64,000 nucleotides of DNA from Leucothrix arctica (GCF_003172895.1 NZ_QGKL01000011.1:61434-125433); one strand, 5' to 3'. Counted from the stretch's first letter, positions 49,348-58,841 are shown. Notes: generated from the letters alone by a model not told the origin. A program made the numbers and translations.

Positions 49348-50529
49348 TTGATTGTTTTGAAACGTATGCTTGATCAGCATCGGGCAACGTTAATAACGGG
49401 GCAGTTGGACATTACGGTAACGGATGAACAGCTGCCTTTAAATGACTTATTAACCTTTGGTGCCAGACAAAATCCAAAGCGACGATACCTATTCATTTCA
49501 AAGGTATTGGGTAAGTACGTTCCTTGTTACCCCAGAGTAATGAGACGGTCTTATCAACAATTAGCCGCCACTATTTTGAAAGAAGGCGTGCACGGAAATA
49601 TTCGGGTGTTAGGTGTTGCTGAAACTGCAACAGGTCTTGGTGCAGGGGTTGCGCAAGAACTTCAGCGTCAGACAAATACTTCATTGTTATATAGTCATAC
49701 CAGTCGTTATGAGCTGAAAAATCCCATTTCGTTTTCCATTAGTGAGGTTCATAGTCATGCGCCGTCACATATAATTTATGAGTTGGACGATGAATTACAA
49801 TCGATTGATATTGAAACATTGGTCATTGTTGATGATGAGATTAGTACCGGACAAACGCTTGAGCAGTTAACTCGTCAGCTATGTGATCGTAATCCAAAGT
49901 TGAAGAAAGTGATTTGGGTATGTCTGGTTAATTGGCTTTCTGAGGATCGACGAGCGCAGCTCCAAGCAAGTGTTCCTCAATTAGAGTTAGTATTTTGTAG
50001 CTTACTCAGTGGTCACTTTCAGTTTGAGCCGAATGAGGATGTCGCACTAGGATTACCAGAAAAAACGGCAACGGGCCTTTGTTCTATTGATCAGAGCGAG
50101 GAGTCAATCCATGCTCAGAAAAGTCGAACGGGCTATCACGTCACTGACTCTCAAGCCTTTAGTTTCGTAGGTCCTAATCAACAAGTATTAGCTGTATCAG
50201 ACTTTGACCCAGAACAGGCTTATATGATTATTGGAACCGGAGAGTTTACTTTTCAACCTTTCCTGTTTGCAGAAGAAATGGAGCAACATGGGCTGGATGT
50301 GTTGATGCAGTCAACGGGACGCTCACCCATTTTGGAAGGGGAAGGCGTTGACCGTAAAGAGAGCTTCTTTGATGAAAGTCATGATGGAATGCTGCATCTT
50401 TATAACCGGTGCGTATCACGGAAACCAATTATGCTGTATGAAACCGTTGACCAATATTTAAAATGTCCAGTGCGTACGAGCATTAATGCGACGGCAGGCA
50501 TTTTAAGTGACAGGTTGGAATCAGCATGA
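49348..50529 (+). CDS. Ter-associated phosphoribosyltransferase with TRSP domain
   Basis: A 393-residue protein of the Ter biosynthetic module. Residues about 25-225 form an orotate PRTase-like domain with the PRPP loop LVIVDDEISTGQT; the C-terminal part (about 270-390) has STGRSPILEGEG, the TRSP motif, and YETVDQYLKCPV. Comparative genomics links such proteins to production of a nucleoside-like metabolite. It may be read through from terD (8-base gap) and overlaps the HAD gene by 4 bases. Confidence 0.85.
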   Translation: MIVLKRMLDQHRATLITGQLDITVTDEQLPLNDLLTFGARQNPKRRYLFISKVLGKYVPCYPRVMRRSYQQLAATILKEGVHGNIRVLGVAETATGLGAGVAQELQRQTNTSLLYSHTSRYELKNPISFSISEVHSHAPSHIIYELDDELQSIDIETLVIVDDEISTGQTLEQLTRQLCDRNPKLKKVIWVCLVNWLSEDRRAQLQASVPQLELVFCSLLSGHFQFEPNEDVALGLPEKTATGLCSIDQSEESIHAQKSRTGYHVTDSQAFSFVGPNQQVLAVSDFDPEQAYMIIGTGEFTFQPFLFAEEMEQHGLDVLMQSTGRSPILEGEGVDRKESFFDESHDGMLHLYNRCVSRKPIMLYETVDQYLKCPVRTSINATAGILSDRLESA

Positions 50530-51239
50530 AGGTAGTTGTTTTTTCGGATATTGACGATACGTTGATAGCGGCAAAGTCGGCATGTCCGAATGATGCTGTC
50601 TTGCAGCCCGCAGGCGAGCGTTCAAGCTCATATACAACCCAACATCAGCGTAGCCTTATTGAATTGTTTTCAGCTCATGAGCTTATCCCTGTGACTGGTC
50701 GTAATAAAGCGGGCTTGGATCGTATCAACATTCCCTTTAAAAGCTTCAAAGTCGTGTCTCATGGCGCGGTTGTTCTGGATGCTAATGATGAGTTGTTACC
50801 TGATTGGGTCAAATATATTCAAGAACTAAGTCAGCTCTGGCTACCAATATTGAATCAATATAATGCTGACATTAATGCATTTATTGATCAGGAAAGGTTG
50901 AGTGTTCGATGCCGTGTTATTAGTGATTTTGGCTTTCCATGTTACTTATCCATCAAGGGTGAGGTGGGTGACTTATCTCGATTAGATAATTTTTCCAGCA
51001 GTTTTTGTGCCTTGGGTGACAATGCTCGCGTCCACTTGAATGGAGGCAATATGGCATTGCTGCCACCTTATGCCTGCAAGAAACTAGCGGTTGAGTTCTT
51101 ACAGAAACAGTACCTGGCTGCAGAAGAGGGTGTGCTTTTTCTAGCGGCGGGTGATAGTTGCTCAGACCTTCCTTATATGAATAGCTGCGACTTTTCGCTT
51201 ATTCCTCAACGCAGCCAAATTACTCAAGAAAGACTATAA
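50526..51239 (+). CDS. HAD-superfamily phosphatase of the ter module
   Basis: A 237-residue HAD hydrolase: VVFSDIDDTLIAA (motif I nucleophile Asp and DxD), PVTGRNKAG (motif II), a cap domain in the middle, and AAGDSCSDLPYMNSCDFSL (motif IV). The arrangement is like sucrose-phosphatase-type HADs found with Ter genes, where it would remove a phosphate from the sugar intermediate made by the neighbouring transferases. Coupled to the upstream gene by an ATGA overlap; 2 bases before the next gene. Confidence 0.85.
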   Translation: MKVVVFSDIDDTLIAAKSACPNDAVLQPAGERSSSYTTQHQRSLIELFSAHELIPVTGRNKAGLDRINIPFKSFKVVSHGAVVLDANDELLPDWVKYIQELSQLWLPILNQYNADINAFIDQERLSVRCRVISDFGFPCYLSIKGEVGDLSRLDNFSSSFCALGDNARVHLNGGNMALLPPYACKKLAVEFLQKQYLAAEEGVLFLAAGDSCSDLPYMNSCDFSLIPQRSQITQERL

Positions 51240-51241
51240 CA

Positions 51242-52330
51242 ATGAAGACAACAGATTTAACGTTTATTACGGGTAGTTATACGGAGCAAGATTGTCGGTT
51301 TTTATTGCAACCCATCCAACTAACCATGTTGAGTGTGGAAGAGAAGGAACGACAGTTACAGTCTGGGAAGAAACACTATTCTGAGATGGTTTCACAAGAG
51401 GCCGCGCCCAGTCGAGCTTATCTGGATGTCTTTTATGCACTAGTAGAGCAATACCGACACCGTCTAGCTCAAGAAATTGCAGACTTAGCTTATCAAGTGA
51501 ATCAGTTAAAGGGCGGGCAAGTTACCGTCGTTTCATTGGCTCGTGCAGGAACGCCAATTGGTGTGCTGCTCACTCGCGCCTTGCGTCACTATTATGGTTC
51601 GGAGGTTGAGCATTATTCTGTTTCAATTGTGCGTGATAAGGGTATTGACGAAGCAGCCTTGGAATATATTGAAGCCGCAGGTCGCCCCGCTGAAAGCATA
51701 ATCTTTGCTGATGGCTGGACGGCGAAAGGAGTCATTACGCATGAGTTAAAAACTGCTGTTGCCCACTGGAATGCGCACCATGATTATCAGATACCTGATG
51801 ATTTGTGTGTGGTATCGGATATTGGTGGAACGGCTGATATTGTCGCAACGACAGAAGACTATGTGATTCCTTCTGGTATTTTGAATAGCACTGTTTCAGG
51901 GCTTATTTCACGCTCAATACTATTGGCACAGTACCACGGTTTTCATCAGTGTGTAATGTACACAGAATTGCAAGAACATGACTTGAGTAATTGGTTTGTT
52001 GATGAGGTTTCAGGTTTGTTTAAGCAGTGCCAACCGCGACAAATCCAAGTTGCTCAAGTGTCTGCTGAGCAACGACGTGCAGTCATGCTTGAATACATTG
52101 AAGGGCTGATGGCGAAGTACGATGTAAAAGATCGTAATCGAATTAAACCCGGTATTGCTGAAGCGACACGCGTGATGCTGAGACGCATTCCTCGATTGCT
52201 AATTGTGCGAGATCTCAAGGATGAAAATGTAAATCATCTTGTTTTACTGGCTAAGGACAAAGGCGTTAAGGTACTTGAAGATGCGAGAATGCCTTTTAAT
52301 GCAGTGTCACTGATAGCTGATGCTATCTAG
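51242..52330 (+). CDS. PRTase-PELOTA protein of the ter module (StiP family)
   Basis: A 362-residue protein whose family is often labelled cysteine protease StiP, but whose N-terminal domain is a phosphoribosyltransferase (about 30-270; VVSLARAGTPIGVLLTRAL, SIVRDKGIDEAALEYI, FADGWTAKGVI) and whose C-terminal 85 residues (RLLIVRDLKDENVNHLVLLAKDKGVKVLED) form a PELOTA-type RNA-binding domain. It is the last gene of the run. The ATP-grasp and HpcH/HpaI aldolase-like genes that often go with this trio are not present next to it. Confidence 0.85.
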   Translation: MKTTDLTFITGSYTEQDCRFLLQPIQLTMLSVEEKERQLQSGKKHYSEMVSQEAAPSRAYLDVFYALVEQYRHRLAQEIADLAYQVNQLKGGQVTVVSLARAGTPIGVLLTRALRHYYGSEVEHYSVSIVRDKGIDEAALEYIEAAGRPAESIIFADGWTAKGVITHELKTAVAHWNAHHDYQIPDDLCVVSDIGGTADIVATTEDYVIPSGILNSTVSGLISRSILLAQYHGFHQCVMYTELQEHDLSNWFVDEVSGLFKQCQPRQIQVAQVSAEQRRAVMLEYIEGLMAKYDVKDRNRIKPGIAEATRVMLRRIPRLLIVRDLKDENVNHLVLLAKDKGVKVLEDARMPFNAVSLIADAI

Positions 52331-52419
52331 AGTCAAAACTCTTGCCTAGCAGTGGTTATCTAGTTTCTGAGCTGGCACTGAGTGATCTATCTTGGGGAAG
52401 GTAATTATTTACAATGAGA

Positions 52420-52451
52420 CCCTACTCTGCTTGTGGGTAAGCAGAGTAGGG
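52420..52451. terminator. Hairpin between the ter cluster and phoU
   Basis: A perfect 11-bp stem CCCTACTCTGC/GCAGAGTAGGG with a 10-base loop lies between the converging ter and pho operons. No T-tract; probably a shared transcription end. Confidence 0.6.
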
Positions 52452-52467
52452 GGCATTAATTGCTTAA

Positions 52468-53202
52468 TTAGGTTTTCTTATCTGAGTCTTTCGCCATATC
52501 TGGATATAGCTTCTTACGAATCTTTTTAAGGCTCGTATGACGAATATCTTTACCTTTAACGCGGTAGATAACGAATTCGCAAATATTAGTTGAGTGATTA
52601 CCGATACGCTCAAATGCACGCGCACACCAAATAACACGTAATGCATTTTTGATGTTACGGGTGTCATCCATCATGTGAGTGATTAATACGCGAGATAAGT
52701 CATCAAACTCTTTACCAATATCACGACTCTTGCGAGCGACTTCCATTGCTTGCTCATCATCCATACGAGCGAATGCGTCTAGTGCTAGCTTTAGCAGTGA
52801 GTGAGCGAGTGTACCTAGGTGCTGTAACTGTGCGCTCATGCCTTGGTTGCTTGCATGAGTACCTAACTGCGAGGCATATAGGCCGATTTTTTCAGCCTCA
52901 TCACCAATACGCTCAAGGTCAGTAGTGATCTTGATGATACTGAGTAGTAAGCGTAAGTCACCAGCAGCAGGCTGACGACGAGCGATGATGCTTGCGCACT
53001 CTTCATCAATCGCAACCTCTAGTTCATTAATCTCATCATCAGAAGCAGCAACGTGCTCGCCTAGCTCAGTGTCACGCTCAAGTACTGCGATCAATGCGTT
53101 GCTAACTTGCTTCTCTACCAAACCACCCATTTCTAGGGCTTTACTACGAATTTCTTCAAGCTCCTGGTCATAGGATTGAAGAATGTGTTCTCCGTCTTCC
53201 AT
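52468..53202 (-). CDS. phoU: Phosphate signalling protein PhoU
   Basis: PhoU conveys the phosphate status from PstSCAB to PhoR. The 244-residue all-helical protein has two three-helix PhoU repeats with the metal-binding ExxxD patterns: SDDEINELEVAIDEECASII, KITTDLERIGDEAEKIGL, and ARAFERIGNHSTNICEFVI. Last gene of pstC-pstA-pstB-phoU, 17 bases after pstB. Confidence 0.96.
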   Translation of the reverse strand: MEDGEHILQSYDQELEEIRSKALEMGGLVEKQVSNALIAVLERDTELGEHVAASDDEINELEVAIDEECASIIARRQPAAGDLRLLLSIIKITTDLERIGDEAEKIGLYASQLGTHASNQGMSAQLQHLGTLAHSLLKLALDAFARMDDEQAMEVARKSRDIGKEFDDLSRVLITHMMDDTRNIKNALRVIWCARAFERIGNHSTNICEFVIYRVKGKDIRHTSLKKIRKKLYPDMAKDSDKKT

Positions 53203-53219
53203 AGCTGTCTCCTGTAAGC

Positions 53220-54065
53220 TTAGCCGAATCGGCCAGTAATGTAATTTTCAGTGAGTTTGTGTTCAGGGTTAGTGAACACCGTATTCGTTGCATTAACTTC
53301 AACCAATTTACCAAGGTGGAAGTAGGCGGTACGTTGTGAAATACGTGCTGCCTGCTGCATTGAGTGAGTTACGATTGCAATAGTGTAGTTGTGACGTAAC
53401 TCATCCATTAGCTCTTCGATAATGGCTGTTGCAATTGGATCAAGTGCTGACGTTGGCTCATCCATCAAGATAACTTCAGGGTCAACTGCGATAGTACGAG
53501 CAATGCATAAACGCTGCTGCTGACCGCCTGATAAGCCAGTACCTGGCTTTAGTAGGCTATCTTTTACTTCTTTGAACAGACCCGCTTTAGTCAAACTTGC
53601 TTCTACCAAGTCATCTAGCTCAGACTTGTTTGTCACCAAACCGTGTAGACGTGCGCCATAAGCCACATTGTCATAAATAGACTTAGGGAATGGATTTGGT
53701 TTTTGAAACACCATACCAACACGTGCGCGAAGTAGCACAGGGTCTTGGTCTTTTGCGTAGATGTCTTGGCCATCTAGCGTTAAGTCACCCGTCACTTTAC
53801 AAATATCGATGGTGTCGTTCATGCGGTTGAGTGCGCGTAAAAAGGTTGATTTACCGCAACCTGAAGGGCCGATCATCGCAATGATTTCATTCTTACCGAT
53901 GTCTAGGTCAACACCGAAGATTGCTTGATGATCTGCGTAGAAAACATCACAACCACGAGCGGCCATTTTAACTTCTGCTTGGTCTTTTAGTAGTGGTTGT
54001 CCAACAGTATCAAGTATTTCTACATCAAACTCGTCACGTTTTTTTGTGGCTGTATCTGTGCTCAT
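53220..54065 (-). CDS. pstB: Phosphate ABC transporter ATP-binding protein PstB
   Basis: PstB powers phosphate import. The 281-residue protein has Walker [10 protein letters not shown], signature LSGGQQQR, Walker [13 protein letters not shown] and the switch His in IVTHSMQQA. An N-terminal extension of about 25 residues precedes the ABC domain. Follows pstA by 67 bases. Confidence 0.97.
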   Translation of the reverse strand: MSTDTATKKRDEFDVEILDTVGQPLLKDQAEVKMAARGCDVFYADHQAIFGVDLDIGKNEIIAMIGPSGCGKSTFLRALNRMNDTIDICKVTGDLTLDGQDIYAKDQDPVLLRARVGMVFQKPNPFPKSIYDNVAYGARLHGLVTNKSELDDLVEASLTKAGLFKEVKDSLLKPGTGLSGGQQQRLCIARTIAVDPEVILMDEPTSALDPIATAIIEELMDELRHNYTIAIVTHSMQQAARISQRTAYFHLGKLVEVNATNTVFTNPEHKLTENYITGRFG

Positions 54066-54132
54066 TCTGTATGTCCTGCCAAATTAATTTATTGTCTAAC
54101 AATGTCTGTTTAAAAGTTGGTAGCCCGAAGGC

Positions 54133-55413
54133 TTACCAACGTTGCTCAAAGCGTTTACGTAGCATAATTGCAATCAAGTTCATCGTGATCAAGAACGCGA
54201 GTAACACCATAATTGCAGCAGAGGTACGCTCTGTAAACGCTCGCTCAGGACTGTCAGACCAGAGATAAATCTGTACTGGCATTACCGTTGAAGGATCTAA
54301 GATACCTTGAGGGACGTCAGAGACGAACGCAATCATACCAATCATTAGTAACGGTGCAGTTTCCCCCAACGCCTGCGCCATACCGATGATAGTACCTGTC
54401 AGTATACCCGGCATTGCCGTGGGTAATACGTGTTGGAAAACGGTTTGTACTTTTGAAGCACCTAAACCGAGTGCCGCTTCACGCATTGACGGTGGTACTG
54501 CTTTAATCGCAGCACGACTGGCAATGATGATGGTAGGTAGCGTCATTAACGCTAACACAAGTCCACCAATCAGCGGGGTCGACCGAGGTACACCAAAGAA
54601 GTTGATGTAAACCGCTAGTCCTAACAGACCGAAAACAATCGACGGTACAGCCGCTAAGTTGTTGATATTAATTTCGATCATATCAACCCACTTATTGTTT
54701 TGTGGTGCAAACTCTTCTAGGTACGTTGCTGACGCTACACCAATAGGGACGGCTAGGAACATTGTGATTAGCATGGTGAAAAGTGATCCCATTAAGGCAC
54801 CACGGATACCCGCTTGCTCAGGCTCACGTGAGTCAGCTTCTGTGAACAACACCGTATTGAAACGTTTCTCTAGACGGTTTTCTGCTACAAGCTGGTCAAT
54901 CCACCCAAGCTGGTAATCCTTAACGCGGCGATCATCTTCTGGGAGGTCACGATCAATATTACCTTTCATGAATACATCAACGTCGTCCTTAGCAAGGAAC
55001 CAGTATGATGCAGTGGTATCCAGTATCGATGGGTTAGCAATAACCTTATCGCGAATATCGTAAGCCGCTGATTTACTCACTAAGTTGGTTAGTGCGCGAC
55101 GTTGCTTACGATCTGTCACCTCAGGAAACTTAGCTCTCAGTGAATCTCGAATAATCCGAGAATAACTGGCAGTGTATAGCTCATCTTCTGTTGAATCCGC
55201 AGTTAAACCTAAAGTCTTACTGTCTATCGTAACGTCTACTTTGATATACGTTTGCTGAAAGGCAGGGTAGCCCTTGCTAATTATATCCGTCAGTAATACG
55301 ACCAAAAAAGCCAAGCTAATTAAGATCGAAATAAGCCCAAACATGCGGAATCGCTTTTCACGCGCATAGCGTTTCTTCAAACCGGCTTCAACTATTTGTG
55401 TACTTTTGTTCAT
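54133..55413 (-). CDS. pstA: Phosphate ABC transporter permease PstA, extended
   Basis: A 426-residue inner-membrane permease. The C-terminal 250 residues are the standard PstA domain (GIRGALMGSLFTMLITMFLAVPIGVASATYLEEF in parts; EAALGLGASKVQT is the EAA loop contacting PstB). A periplasmic region of about 160 residues after the first helix makes it longer than E. coli PstA (296), as is common in marine gamma- and alphaproteobacteria. 15 bases after pstC. Confidence 0.94.
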   Translation of the reverse strand: MNKSTQIVEAGLKKRYAREKRFRMFGLISILISLAFLVVLLTDIISKGYPAFQQTYIKVDVTIDSKTLGLTADSTEDELYTASYSRIIRDSLRAKFPEVTDRKQRRALTNLVSKSAAYDIRDKVIANPSILDTTASYWFLAKDDVDVFMKGNIDRDLPEDDRRVKDYQLGWIDQLVAENRLEKRFNTVLFTEADSREPEQAGIRGALMGSLFTMLITMFLAVPIGVASATYLEEFAPQNNKWVDMIEININNLAAVPSIVFGLLGLAVYINFFGVPRSTPLIGGLVLALMTLPTIIIASRAAIKAVPPSMREAALGLGASKVQTVFQHVLPTAMPGILTGTIIGMAQALGETAPLLMIGMIAFVSDVPQGILDPSTVMPVQIYLWSDSPERAFTERTSAAIMVLLAFLITMNLIAIMLRKRFEQRW

Positions 55414-55428
55414 GAGAATTTCCCGGAA

Positions 55429-56820
55429 TTAATCGTACTGTTCGCGATATTTGCGAATGACGTGAAGTGCGACTACGTTAAGCATCAAGGTAATCAGGAA
55501 TAAGCCAAGGCCTAGTGCAAATGCGGCTAGTGTCTTGGGGCTGTCAAACTCTTGGTCACCTGTCAGCAGTGTCACGATCTGAACAGTGACGGTGGTTACC
55601 GCTTCCATTGGGTTGAATGTTAGGTTGGCAGACAGTCCTGCCGCCATCACAACGATCATGGTTTCACCAATAGCGCGCGATGCTGCTAGCAGTACACCAC
55701 CAATGATGCCAGGTAGGGCAGCTGGGATGATCACTTGCTTGATTGTTTCTGACTTAGTTGCACCCATTCCGAATGCTCCGTCACGTAGTGACTGAGGAAC
55801 GGCAGTGATAACGTCGTCTGACAGTGAAGATACGAATGGGATAATCATGATACCCATCACTAAACCAGCCGCCAGTGCACTTTCAGAAGCGACGGTTAAA
55901 CCAATCGATTCACCCAGGTTTCGAATGAATGGCGCAACCGTCAGTGCAGCAAAGAAGCCGTAAACAACCGTCGGGATACCCGCTAGGATTTCCAGTGTTG
56001 GTTTGGCAAAAGAGCGAAACTTAGGGCTTGCGTATTCTGCTAAGTAGATTGCGGACATCAAGCCTAGTGGTACGGCAATAATTAGTGCAATCAGCGAGAT
56101 TAATAAGGTACCAACAAATAGCGGTACCGCACCAAATGATCCAGAGCTTCCTGCTTGGTCAGCACGTATTGCTGTTTGTGGGCTCCATTTGGTACCAAAA
56201 AGGAAGTCCCAAACGGGTACTGTCTTAAAGAAGATAATCGACTCGAAGATAACTGAGAAAACAATACCAACGGTGGTTAATATCGCAATCGACGCACAAA
56301 GAATCATTGACCAGCGAATCACTGTTTCTACTTTGTTTCTAGCGCGAGTTTCTGGTTTAACTAAGCGTAACCCTAAGATAAGGCCTAGTATTGCAACACC
56401 TAGAACGACAACTGTTTTTGCTAGTTTGCTGATGTTTTGTAAGCTGGCGTAACGTTCTGCAGCGGCTCTTTTGACAGGATCTTCAATTTGATCGATTTGG
56501 CCTTCTTTTGCCAGATTGACAATCTCATTTAAGAATAAACCTTTTGTATCAGCGCCTTGAGCTTGCATTTCAGCAGGTAGCGATGAAAAGGTCATGTCTG
56601 AAATTAGCTTGCCATCAAACGATGTCCAAAGCGCTAAAATGATTAATGCAGGTATCGCCGTCCAAATTACAACTAAATAGCCATAATATGATGGTAATGA
56701 ATGTAAATTGCGACGCCCATTGCTCTGGCGCTTGCCGACCGCTAAGGATCGACCTCTACCAATGACATAACTGAATACCAGTAATGCCAGTAGCGTTATA
56801 AGAATTGTGTTTAGTGACAT
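55429..56820 (-). CDS. pstC: Phosphate ABC transporter permease PstC, extended
   Basis: A 463-residue permease, longer than E. coli PstC (319) by an N-terminal part with two more helices and a loop (about 1-160). The core has IAVPLGLMSAIYLAEYASPKFR, ILAGIPTVVYGFFAAL and the EAA-loop DGAFGMGATKSETIKQV. The ATG at 56820 (SLNTILITLLALLVFSYVIG) is preferred to a start 22 codons upstream. It follows pstS after about 210 bases that contain a hairpin, so transporter genes may be read at a lower level than pstS. Confidence 0.94.
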   Translation of the reverse strand: MSLNTILITLLALLVFSYVIGRGRSLAVGKRQSNGRRNLHSLPSYYGYLVVIWTAIPALIILALWTSFDGKLISDMTFSSLPAEMQAQGADTKGLFLNEIVNLAKEGQIDQIEDPVKRAAAERYASLQNISKLAKTVVVLGVAILGLILGLRLVKPETRARNKVETVIRWSMILCASIAILTTVGIVFSVIFESIIFFKTVPVWDFLFGTKWSPQTAIRADQAGSSGSFGAVPLFVGTLLISLIALIIAVPLGLMSAIYLAEYASPKFRSFAKPTLEILAGIPTVVYGFFAALTVAPFIRNLGESIGLTVASESALAAGLVMGIMIIPFVSSLSDDVITAVPQSLRDGAFGMGATKSETIKQVIIPAALPGIIGGVLLAASRAIGETMIVVMAAGLSANLTFNPMEAVTTVTVQIVTLLTGDQEFDSPKTLAAFALGLGLFLITLMLNVVALHVIRKYREQYD

Positions 56821-56980
56821 GCCGGAAAATCCACCCTCTACCAGAATTGGTCGGAAATTATATATTACTATGCTAGCAATTAGCACAATAGATTTACTCA
56901 GGTCTGAGCCATTAATATATTTGTTTACACATGATTGGACTTTATTGACTCAGTCCAGAATAAACTTATTTCGAAAACAA

Positions 56981-57007
56981 CAAAGGCCCAAATAAATCGG
57001 GCCTTTG
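56981..57007 (-). terminator. Terminator or attenuator between pstS and pstC
   Basis: A 9-bp stem CAAAGGCCC/GGGCCTTTG with a 9-base loop, followed by TTGTTTTC on the minus strand. It would let pstS be expressed more strongly than the downstream permease genes. Confidence 0.75.
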
Positions 57008-57032
57008 CTATTCGTGCAATCTATCTAGATGA

Positions 57033-58064
57033 TTACATTGAAAGAGAAGTCATCTTTGTTGCATCTTCACGGAAGCCAGCACGCTTTTCTTCAGAAAGTG
57101 GGATCAAACCTTTCTCAACTAGGTAGCCGTCATCACCGAAAGAATCTTCAGAAACGAACTCAGCTAGGAACTCTTTGATGCCAGGTACTTTGCCGATGTG
57201 CGCAGACTTTACGTAGAAGTAAAGTGGGCGAGATACAGGGTAAGAACCGTCAGCAATAGTGTCAAAAGTTAGAGAAGCACCATCGATGATTGAACCTTGT
57301 ACTTTGTCAGAGTTCTGGTCTAGGAAACTGAAGCCGAATACGCCAAGTGCGTTAGGGTTAGCTTCTAGCTTCTGAACGATAAGGTTGTCGTTCTCACCCG
57401 CTTCGATGAAAGCGCCATCTTCACGAACTTCGTGACAAGTTGCTTTGTATAGTGCGCTGTCTGACTTTTTGAAGTCTGCGATGAAGTCAAACGTCTTACA
57501 GCCACCTTCAAGTGCTAGTTCAGCGAATGCATCACGAGTACCAGAAGTTGGTGGAGGACCTAGTACTTCGATCTTAGTTGCTGGAAGTGATGGGTTAACA
57601 TCTTTCCATGTCGTGTAAGGGTTTAGTACTAATTCACCTGGGTTCTTGCCAGGCACAGTCTTAGCAAGTGCTAGGTAGATGTCTTTACGAGTCAGTGTCA
57701 TCTGTGGTGCTTTCTTAGAGTTTGCGAAAGCGATACCGTCGAAACCAACCTGAACTTCGATGATGTCTTTAACGCCGTTCTTCTGGCAAGTATCAAACTC
57801 ACTCTTCTTCATGCGACGAGAAGCGTTAGTGATGTCTGGTGTGTCGATGCCAGCGCCAGCGCAGAACAATTTAGCGCCACCACCAGTACCAGTAGACTCG
57901 ATCTTAGGTGTCTTGAATTTAGTTTTGTTACCGAAAGTCTCAGCAACAACAGTAGTGAAAGGGTAAACCGTTGAAGAGCCAACGACTTCAATGTAATCAC
58001 GTGCAGAAGCAGCAGATGCAGTTGCTACTAGCCCAGCAGCAATGATTAGTGGTAATTTTTTCAT
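57033..58064 (-). CDS. pstS: Periplasmic phosphate-binding protein PstS
   Basis: PstS captures phosphate in the periplasm for PstCAB. The ATG at 58064 gives 343 residues with a signal peptide (KKLPLIIAAGLVATASAASA). The phosphate-binding loops are seen as EVVGSSTVYPFTTVVAE, STGTGGGAKLFCAG, and PPTSGTRDAFAELALEGGC. An ATG two codons upstream lies too close to the GAGAG ribosome site. A strong Pho box lies upstream. It is the likely first gene of pstS-C-A-B-phoU. Confidence 0.96.
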   Translation of the reverse strand: MKKLPLIIAAGLVATASAASARDYIEVVGSSTVYPFTTVVAETFGNKTKFKTPKIESTGTGGGAKLFCAGAGIDTPDITNASRRMKKSEFDTCQKNGVKDIIEVQVGFDGIAFANSKKAPQMTLTRKDIYLALAKTVPGKNPGELVLNPYTTWKDVNPSLPATKIEVLGPPPTSGTRDAFAELALEGGCKTFDFIADFKKSDSALYKATCHEVREDGAFIEAGENDNLIVQKLEANPNALGVFGFSFLDQNSDKVQGSIIDGASLTFDTIADGSYPVSRPLYFYVKSAHIGKVPGIKEFLAEFVSEDSFGDDGYLVEKGLIPLSEEKRAGFREDATKMTSLSM

Positions 58065-58102
58065 ATCCATCTCTCTGTGTTTGTCATTAGTTGATGGACG
58101 GC

Positions 58103-58135
58103 ACTATAAGTTTCTTATATGACATCTTTATGACA
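58103..58135 (-). promoter_or_regulatory. Pho box and -10 element of pstS
   Basis: On the minus strand TGTCATA-AAGA-TGTCATA (58135-58118), two perfect 7-bp direct half-sites with an 11-bp period, followed 9 bases later by TATAGT (58108-58103) as -10. This matches a PhoB-activated promoter with the box replacing the -35. Confidence 0.85.
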
Positions 58136-58154
58136 AAACGCTGGGAATTTGGAT

Positions 58155-58841
58155 TTACTTCGAAAGTTTGTAACCACTGCCTCTGACGGTTTGAATCAAA
58201 TGATCAACATCGCGCGCTTTGAGCAGCTTGCGTAATCTTAGGATGTGGACATCAACCGTGCGTTCTTCAACGAAGTTGTTTTGTCCCCAAACGTGATCAA
58301 GTAGTTGTGTACGTGAGAGTACGCGCTCTTTGTTTTGAATGAAGTAGCGCAGGAGTTTGAGTTCTGTCGCACCTATTGGCGTTTCTTCGTCATCAACGAC
58401 TAGCGTTTGGCTTGCTAGGTTTAGTGTTATTGCATCGTAGCTGATACTTTCAGTTGCAGTAACAGCAGGTTCGGTTCTACGAAGTAGGGCTTTGATGCGT
58501 GCATTTAGGGATTTTAGTGAGACTGGCTTTGTAATGTAGTCGTCGGCGCCAGATTCTAACCCTTGGATCATGTTTTGCTCTTCTGCTTTGGCAGTTAGCA
58601 TGATGATGGGTATATCGCGGGTGTGTGGGTCTTTGCGGAGTTGTTTAACAAGGTCTGGGCCGGAGGAGTCTGGGAGCATCCAGTCCATTAGTATTAGGTC
58701 TGGGCGTTGCTCGCTGATTCTATCTGACATTTGCGCAGAGTTTTCAGCTTCGGTGAAGTTGTAGCCAGCGCGGGTAAGGGAGAAGCGGAGCATGTCTCGG
58801 ATGGAGGACTCGTCTTCTATGCAGAGGATGGTTTTTGTCAT
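58155..58841 (-). CDS. Second PhoB-like response regulator
   Basis: A 228-residue OmpR/PhoB-type regulator, similar over its whole length to PhoB at 44542. Receiver: CIEDESSIRDM, phospho-Asp in ILMDWMLPDSSG, Lys in DYITKPVS. Output: RTVDVHILRLRKLL and IQTVRGSGYKLS, virtually the PhoB recognition helix. No kinase gene is adjacent. It lies directly upstream of pstS on the same strand, about 90 bases from the Pho box, so it may act on the pst promoter or compete with PhoB. Confidence 0.88.
   Translation of the reverse strand: MTKTILCIEDESSIRDMLRFSLTRAGYNFTEAENSAQMSDRISEQRPDLILMDWMLPDSSGPDLVKQLRKDPHTRDIPIIMLTAKAEEQNMIQGLESGADDYITKPVSLKSLNARIKALLRRTEPAVTATESISYDAITLNLASQTLVVDDEETPIGATELKLLRYFIQNKERVLSRTQLLDHVWGQNNFVEERTVDVHILRLRKLLKARDVDHLIQTVRGSGYKLSK

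Noticed and set aside
51242..52330. Cysteine protease function suggested by the StiP family name
   Set aside because: Visible motifs fit a phosphoribosyltransferase plus PELOTA domain; no convincing protease triad was seen.
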